Positions 60,206 to 64,000 of a DNA stretch of 64,000 nucleotides are shown one piece after another. Positions within the stretch are counted from its first letter, which is position 1. Each line of letters begins with the position of its first letter. The notes beneath the pieces were generated by a model that ran no database searches, had not been told where the DNA came from, and worked only from the letters and a program-made list of their open reading frames with translations. The stretch is taken from positions 1 to 64,000 of the forward strand of contig CAZAEE010000005.1 in NCBI GenBank assembly GCA_964484325.1, given 5' to 3'. Source of the stretch: CAYLXX01 sp964484325. Lineage in GTDB: Bacteria > Patescibacteriota > Microgenomatia > UBA1406 > GWC2-37-13. The translations under genes and the position numbers were made by a program.

Positions 60206-60571
60206 ATGGGACTGCATGAACAACATACACAGGATGCAGAGTTTTGGTCTTTTCTTCTCGGCGTTGGAGTATTCACTTCACCGTTCATCTTTGATTTTGC
60301 TCAAGGTACAATGCTCGCAAACAGTTTGATTGTCGGTGCTCTTGTTTGCACCATCGCAACTGTACGAGGTGCAGTACCGGCGAAAGCCAGTTGGCTGAGT
60401 TGGACAAATATGTTTGCTGGACTATGGTTGATTATGTCCCCTTACATATTGGGATATACCTTGACGTTTGCAGCAGTCGGAACTGTCATTGTCGGAATCA
60501 TGATCGCCGGACTTGAATATTATAGTGCTCATGAAACTCAGTCAGGAATTAATACGAGATCATATTATTAA
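60206..60571 (+). CDS. SPW-repeat membrane protein
   Basis: A 121-residue protein with four hydrophobic spans and two SPW-like units (FWSFLLGVGVFTSPFIFDF; MFAGLWLIMSPYILGYT). It has a strong ribosome site, GGAGGTG, eight bases before the ATG. Function of the family unknown. It is divergent from the Crp/Fnr gene, whose operator region it shares. Confidence 0.88.
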   Translation: MGLHEQHTQDAEFWSFLLGVGVFTSPFIFDFAQGTMLANSLIVGALVCTIATVRGAVPAKASWLSWTNMFAGLWLIMSPYILGYTLTFAAVGTVIVGIMIAGLEYYSAHETQSGINTRSYY

Positions 60572-60591
60572 AGAAGGTGAATAATTTCAGA

Positions 60592-60954
60592 TTATGCAAA
60601 TCTTTTTGATTTTTGATTGATTTGCATTCTTGCTTTCACGAGTTTTCTTATTAATCCGAGTGGTAAATCTTTATCCAGTGGAAATCTGACAGTTGAAACA
60701 GCAGTCACATACGTTTTAAGTTCGTTTTTATGATCTTCAATCACAGGTGGGGGTATATACAAACCAATGTGATTTTTCATGTAGGCAAAGTACACAAGTC
60801 GACCTTTATATCCATAGTAAGGCATACCGTAACTAATTTTTTCTTGAGCATCAGGTGCAATAGTTTTAATCAGTTTTCGCAATTTTTTGAGTTTGTTTTG
60901 AACATGTGCAGGCGAAGTAGTAATGTATTCATCAACACTTTTGGCTGATTTCAT
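60592..60954 (-). CDS. DUF1801 (YdhG/iron-chaperone-like) protein
   Basis: A 120-residue protein with the DUF1801 core APDAQEKISYGMPYYGYKGRLVYFAYMKNHIGLYIPP and a Lys-rich end. The family shares a fold with frataxin-like and YdhG proteins; function unknown. Confidence 0.9.
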   Translation of the reverse strand: MKSAKSVDEYITTSPAHVQNKLKKLRKLIKTIAPDAQEKISYGMPYYGYKGRLVYFAYMKNHIGLYIPPPVIEDHKNELKTYVTAVSTVRFPLDKDLPLGLIRKLVKARMQINQKSKRFA

Positions 60955-61073
60955 ATAAGCATTATACGCTTCTTTTTAGCTCTTTATTTAAATCAAATTA
61001 GACTGCCCCATCTTGATAAATCATCTTATTTCTGGTAAAATACGACGGTTGCCCAAATTGATTCTTCAAATAC

Positions 61074-62519
61074 ATGAATATTACATCCAATGTAAAACGA
61101 TTTTTTACACTAAAGACATTCTCAGGATATTACAGAACGCTTACTACTTTCATTAAACGACGCCCAATTACAAGTTTTATAGCTGGACTGGGACTATTAT
61201 TTCTTACCATGATCCTTGGTACGATTATTACCCCAAAGCAAAAACCGGTCACACCAAAACCAATCGTCAAGTCAGTTCAGATCTATAAAATTGGCACTGC
61301 TCCCCGCTTGACTGTTCAAGCAAAGATCGAAAAATCCGGCGTAATCAAACTTACTTCATTAACAAGCGGTGTTGTGGAAAGCATTAATATCAGAGAAGGA
61401 GACACTGTTGGAAAAGGAGCCAATTTAATCACCTTAGCAAGTAATTACGCAGGCGGAAATGCACCTCTCATTCAAGCCGCGATCGCAGAACGTCAGTATG
61501 CAACGGTGCGCGATACCTTTAAAACTCAAAAAGAGCTTATACAGAAACAGCGCGACGTAGCCAACAATAGCGAGGTTAATGCTGAAAAACTCCGAGACAT
61601 CTCAAATCAGTCTATCGGGGAGACACAAGATTTATTAAATCAGGATCAAGATATCATCAGTACGTTAAATCACAACTTGGATAACTATGTCGCCACCAAT
61701 TCTGGCGGAGTAAATGACGCAATAATTCTTCAAACAAAAGAGATGAGAAGTCAGTTTCAGTCTGCTATCAATGGTTTAAATCAGGCCTTGCGCTCGACTC
61801 AGTATCAATCTTCTGACGCTAATCCCCCAGCCGAAATCGCAAGAATTCAAAAAGAGATTACCCTTAAACAGCTTGATATTCAGGAGAAAACTCTTGAACT
61901 CAATAAAGAGGTTACGAGATTGCAGGCGGTGCTAGCTGAAGTCAATGCTGCCGTGATGCACCCGACAGCACCACTTCCGGGCACTGTTCAAAGAATTTAT
62001 GTTCGCGAAGGACAAGCAGTTAGCCCTGGTACTCCACTCTTACTACTTTCTGGCAATAGTGAAGCTGTTACAGCAGTGGCGCTTGTTTCCGAAAACATCG
62101 CCAAAAATGTTTCATTTATAGAAAATAGTACTTTATATTTTGGCTCACACGCATACGATGAGTTCCCATTTTTTGTTTCAACTGAAGCAACCGATAGCCA
62201 GCTTTTCAGTATTCAGTTTACTGTACCGACTAACTTCATCAATCAAGTGGCCGATGGTGAGTTTATCTCAGTCACTATTCCGTTAGGTTATCCAAATACC
62301 AATAGCGCCATTCCGTTTGTTCCATTGGATGCACTGTATCAGTCACAGGAGCAAGCCTATCTTTTTGTGGTTAACAATGGTAAAGCAGTTTCCCGAGTAG
62401 TCAATATCGGACAAGTATTTGGACGGTACGCAGAAATATCTTCTGGATTAAAATCATCCGACCAGGTCATATTAAACAGAAATATTATCGCGGGTGATCT
62501 GGTATCCATCAACTATTGA
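61074..62519 (+). CDS. RND efflux membrane fusion (HlyD/AcrA-like) protein
   Basis: A 481-residue adaptor: membrane helix at about 36-56 (SFIAGLGLLFLTMILGTII), a lipoyl half-domain (GVVESINIREGDTVGKGANLI), a long coiled coil (about 140-290), the second lipoyl half (PGTVQRIYVREGQAVSPGTPL), a beta barrel and a membrane-proximal domain. It starts next to the RND pump gene; two bases separate them. In a probably single-membrane cell there is no outer-membrane channel to reach, so its role is worth asking about. Confidence 0.9.
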   Translation: MNITSNVKRFFTLKTFSGYYRTLTTFIKRRPITSFIAGLGLLFLTMILGTIITPKQKPVTPKPIVKSVQIYKIGTAPRLTVQAKIEKSGVIKLTSLTSGVVESINIREGDTVGKGANLITLASNYAGGNAPLIQAAIAERQYATVRDTFKTQKELIQKQRDVANNSEVNAEKLRDISNQSIGETQDLLNQDQDIISTLNHNLDNYVATNSGGVNDAIILQTKEMRSQFQSAINGLNQALRSTQYQSSDANPPAEIARIQKEITLKQLDIQEKTLELNKEVTRLQAVLAEVNAAVMHPTAPLPGTVQRIYVREGQAVSPGTPLLLLSGNSEAVTAVALVSENIAKNVSFIENSTLYFGSHAYDEFPFFVSTEATDSQLFSIQFTVPTNFINQVADGEFISVTIPLGYPNTNSAIPFVPLDALYQSQEQAYLFVVNNGKAVSRVVNIGQVFGRYAEISSGLKSSDQVILNRNIIAGDLVSINY

Positions 62520-62521
62520 GT

Positions 62522-64000
62522 ATGGCTAGTAAACAATCCTATTTAAGTCAACTACGCTTTAGCGAGAAACTGAGAAATACCGTTATCGCCAAATATCTTA
62601 CCAATACTCGATTGGTAGTACTTTTGGTAATTCTTATTACGGTGACTGGTATCTATAGTTTTATAAAGCTGCCAAAAGTTCTTAATCCTGATGTTAAAAT
62701 CCCCATCGTTATCGTCTCAACTATTTTGCCGGGAGCTGGACCAAATGATATTGAGTCTCTTGTAACGATCCCTATAGAAGATGCAGTCACTGGTCTTCAA
62801 AAAATTGACACAGTGACATCAAGTTCTCAGGAATCAGCCTCAATTCTAACTATACAGTTTCTCTCAGGTGTAGACCCTGAAAAAGCCCGCCAAGATGTAC
62901 AAACAGCTGTCTCCACAGTAACTGATTTACCAAAAGATACCACAACCCCAAAGGTAACAAAACTTGACTTTCAAAACACACCAGTCTGGTCGTTTAACAT
63001 CACCGGTACTGGCGATCCGGCAAGTTTGATGCAGTTTAGTACTGATCTCACAAATCAACTCAAAGATGTAAGAACCATAGACCATGTCTCAACCTCTGGA
63101 CTTGATGAACAAGAAATACAGGTAGTTATAAAACCCGAAGCCATTGCCACATACAACCTCAATCCTCAGATAGTGGCCGGTATGATAAAAAGCGCTACTA
63201 ATTCTTATCCCGCAGGCTCGGTCAAGACTGAACAATCCACCTACTCTTTAACCATCGACCCTGAAGTTGCTTCAATTGACGATGTACGCACTTTACGAGT
63301 AGTGTTGAATGGCCAGTCAGTTCCTCTTGGCGATGTGGCCACTGTTTACTTAAAAAGTAAACCGAACCAAACTCCGTCTTATTTAGCAACAAATGCTTCA
63401 CGCGCTATTAAAACTGTCAGATTTGATGTCTATAAAACAAGCTCTGCCTCCATCAATCAATCGATTATTGATGCGAAAAAAGTCACCGACCAAATGATCA
63501 AACAATATAACGGCCAGTTCGCTATTTACTCTATTTTAGATACTCAGGTGGAAATCAATCGGCAATTCAATGAACTTATACGAGATCTTTTCATAACAGT
63601 TGTACTGGTATTTATCACACTGTTTATTTTCCTCGGCATTCGACAAGCGGTCGTCGCGTCACTGGCAATTCCCATGAGTTTTTTGATCACTTTTACTGTC
63701 ATGAACCTTACCGGTATCACTCTTTCCTTCATCGCTTTTTTCTCACTTCTATTATCACTTGGCTTACTCGTTGATGATACAGTTGTTGTTATTTCTGCGA
63801 TGACGTCATATTACCGAACTGGTAAGTTCACTCCCTTGGAAACTGGTTTACTGGTTTGGCGAGACTTTATCACGGCTATTTTTACCAGCACTATTACGAC
63901 AGTGTGGGCGTTCTTACCGTTGCTATTGTCAACTGGAATTATCGGAGAGTTTTTGAGACCAGTACCAATCGTTGTTTCAAGTACATTACTAGGATCATTT
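62522..64000 (+). CDS. RND-family efflux permease, cut by the window end
   Basis: The first 493 codons of an AcrB-like pump; the true gene continues past 64000. It shows a short cytosolic start, a first helix at about 35-53 (VVLLVILITVTGIYSFIKLP), the porter region with ILPGAGPNDIESLVTIPIEDAVTGL, and helices 2-4 beginning at about 355 (FITVVLVFITLFIFLGI; FFSLLLSLGLLVDDTVVVI with the proton-relay Asp pair). TGA ends the adaptor two bases before. Confidence 0.92.
   Translation, partial: MASKQSYLSQLRFSEKLRNTVIAKYLTNTRLVVLLVILITVTGIYSFIKLPKVLNPDVKIPIVIVSTILPGAGPNDIESLVTIPIEDAVTGLQKIDTVTSSSQESASILTIQFLSGVDPEKARQDVQTAVSTVTDLPKDTTTPKVTKLDFQNTPVWSFNITGTGDPASLMQFSTDLTNQLKDVRTIDHVSTSGLDEQEIQVVIKPEAIATYNLNPQIVAGMIKSATNSYPAGSVKTEQSTYSLTIDPEVASIDDVRTLRVVLNGQSVPLGDVATVYLKSKPNQTPSYLATNASRAIKTVRFDVYKTSSASINQSIIDAKKVTDQMIKQYNGQFAIYSILDTQVEINRQFNELIRDLFITVVLVFITLFIFLGIRQAVVASLAIPMSFLITFTVMNLTGITLSFIAFFSLLLSLGLLVDDTVVVISAMTSYYRTGKFTPLETGLLVWRDFITAIFTSTITTVWAFLPLLLSTGIIGEFLRPVPIVVSSTLLGSF

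Noticed and set aside
1..64000. CRISPR array, prophage, rRNA or insertion sequence
   Set aside because: No regular spaced repeats, no integrase or transposase, no capsid or tail genes, and no rRNA-like stretch seen.
1..64000. Alternative code with TGA as Gly
   Set aside because: TGA ends several complete proteins exactly at family length, e.g. the AlkA-like gene at 34890.

Overview
This window looks like a piece of a Candidate Phyla Radiation (Patescibacteria) genome, most likely Microgenomates-like. The reasons are the AT-rich sequence, tight packing, many short single-membrane-span proteins of CPR type, many surface proteins with one N-terminal anchor and Thr/Pro-rich linkers, a tRNA without an encoded CCA end, and a gluconeogenic set of class I aldolase, GlpX and a NADP-type GAPDH. 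TGA is used as a stop (for example at the ends of the RND adaptor and the AlkA-like gene), so the code is standard rather than the Gracilibacteria code. Assignment to Microgenomates is inference.

Layout. 0-4.2 kb: YdcF-like protein, a Cys-rich surface protein with a C-terminal Hint domain, a DEAD-box helicase with a consensus promoter and a long leader, a methyltransferase-like membrane protein, and four copies of a short dispersed repeat. 4.2-6.8 kb: a receiver-only response regulator and a cytosolic histidine kinase that itself carries an excisionase-type DNA-binding domain. 6.9-9.2 kb: small proteins, a SemiSWEET, a type IV pilin-like protein and two tiny membrane proteins. 9.2-14.7 kb: a compact run gltX-msrA-msrB-CNNM/HlyC-radical SAM-epmA. 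14.7-19.4 kb: a PRTase-like protein, a GldA/F/G-like ABC system and superoxide dismutase. 19.5-25.2 kb: large secreted proteins around trmD and yidD. 25.2-32 kb: clpB under a CIRCE-like operator, a HIT protein, then fba-glpX-gap-pgk. 32-38.8 kb: DUF192, DUF2207, AlkA-like glycosylase, acyltransferase, alkyltransferase-like protein, TMEM175, tRNA-Pro, nuclease and cyclophilin. 38.9-42.7 kb: a reductase/flavodoxin pair, a second lone receiver, LexA with its operator and a divergent 48-residue gene. 42.7-47.8 kb: MgtA-like P-type ATPase, ZIP transporter, VKOR and an SDR. 47.9-56.5 kb: secreted proteins and a glycan locus (GT2, two related GT-C proteins, a glycosidase-like protein). 56.6-60.6 kb: VOC/ABM proteins and a Crp/Fnr regulator with two matching operators. 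61-64 kb: an RND efflux adaptor and pump, cut by the window end.

Expression signals are unusually readable. Many genes have a -10 hexamer only 6-8 nt before the start codon, which predicts leaderless mRNAs, and this was used to choose starts. A small minority (two tiny membrane or single-span proteins, a secreted protein, an SPW-repeat protein and a small membrane protein) instead have strong Shine-Dalgarno sequences. Three operator predictions stand out: CIRCE at clpB, a palindrome at lexA, and CRP-type sites around the Crp/Fnr gene, one of them centred at -41.5 from a predicted start. Once the small genes are included, no gene-free stretch exceeds about 205 bases.
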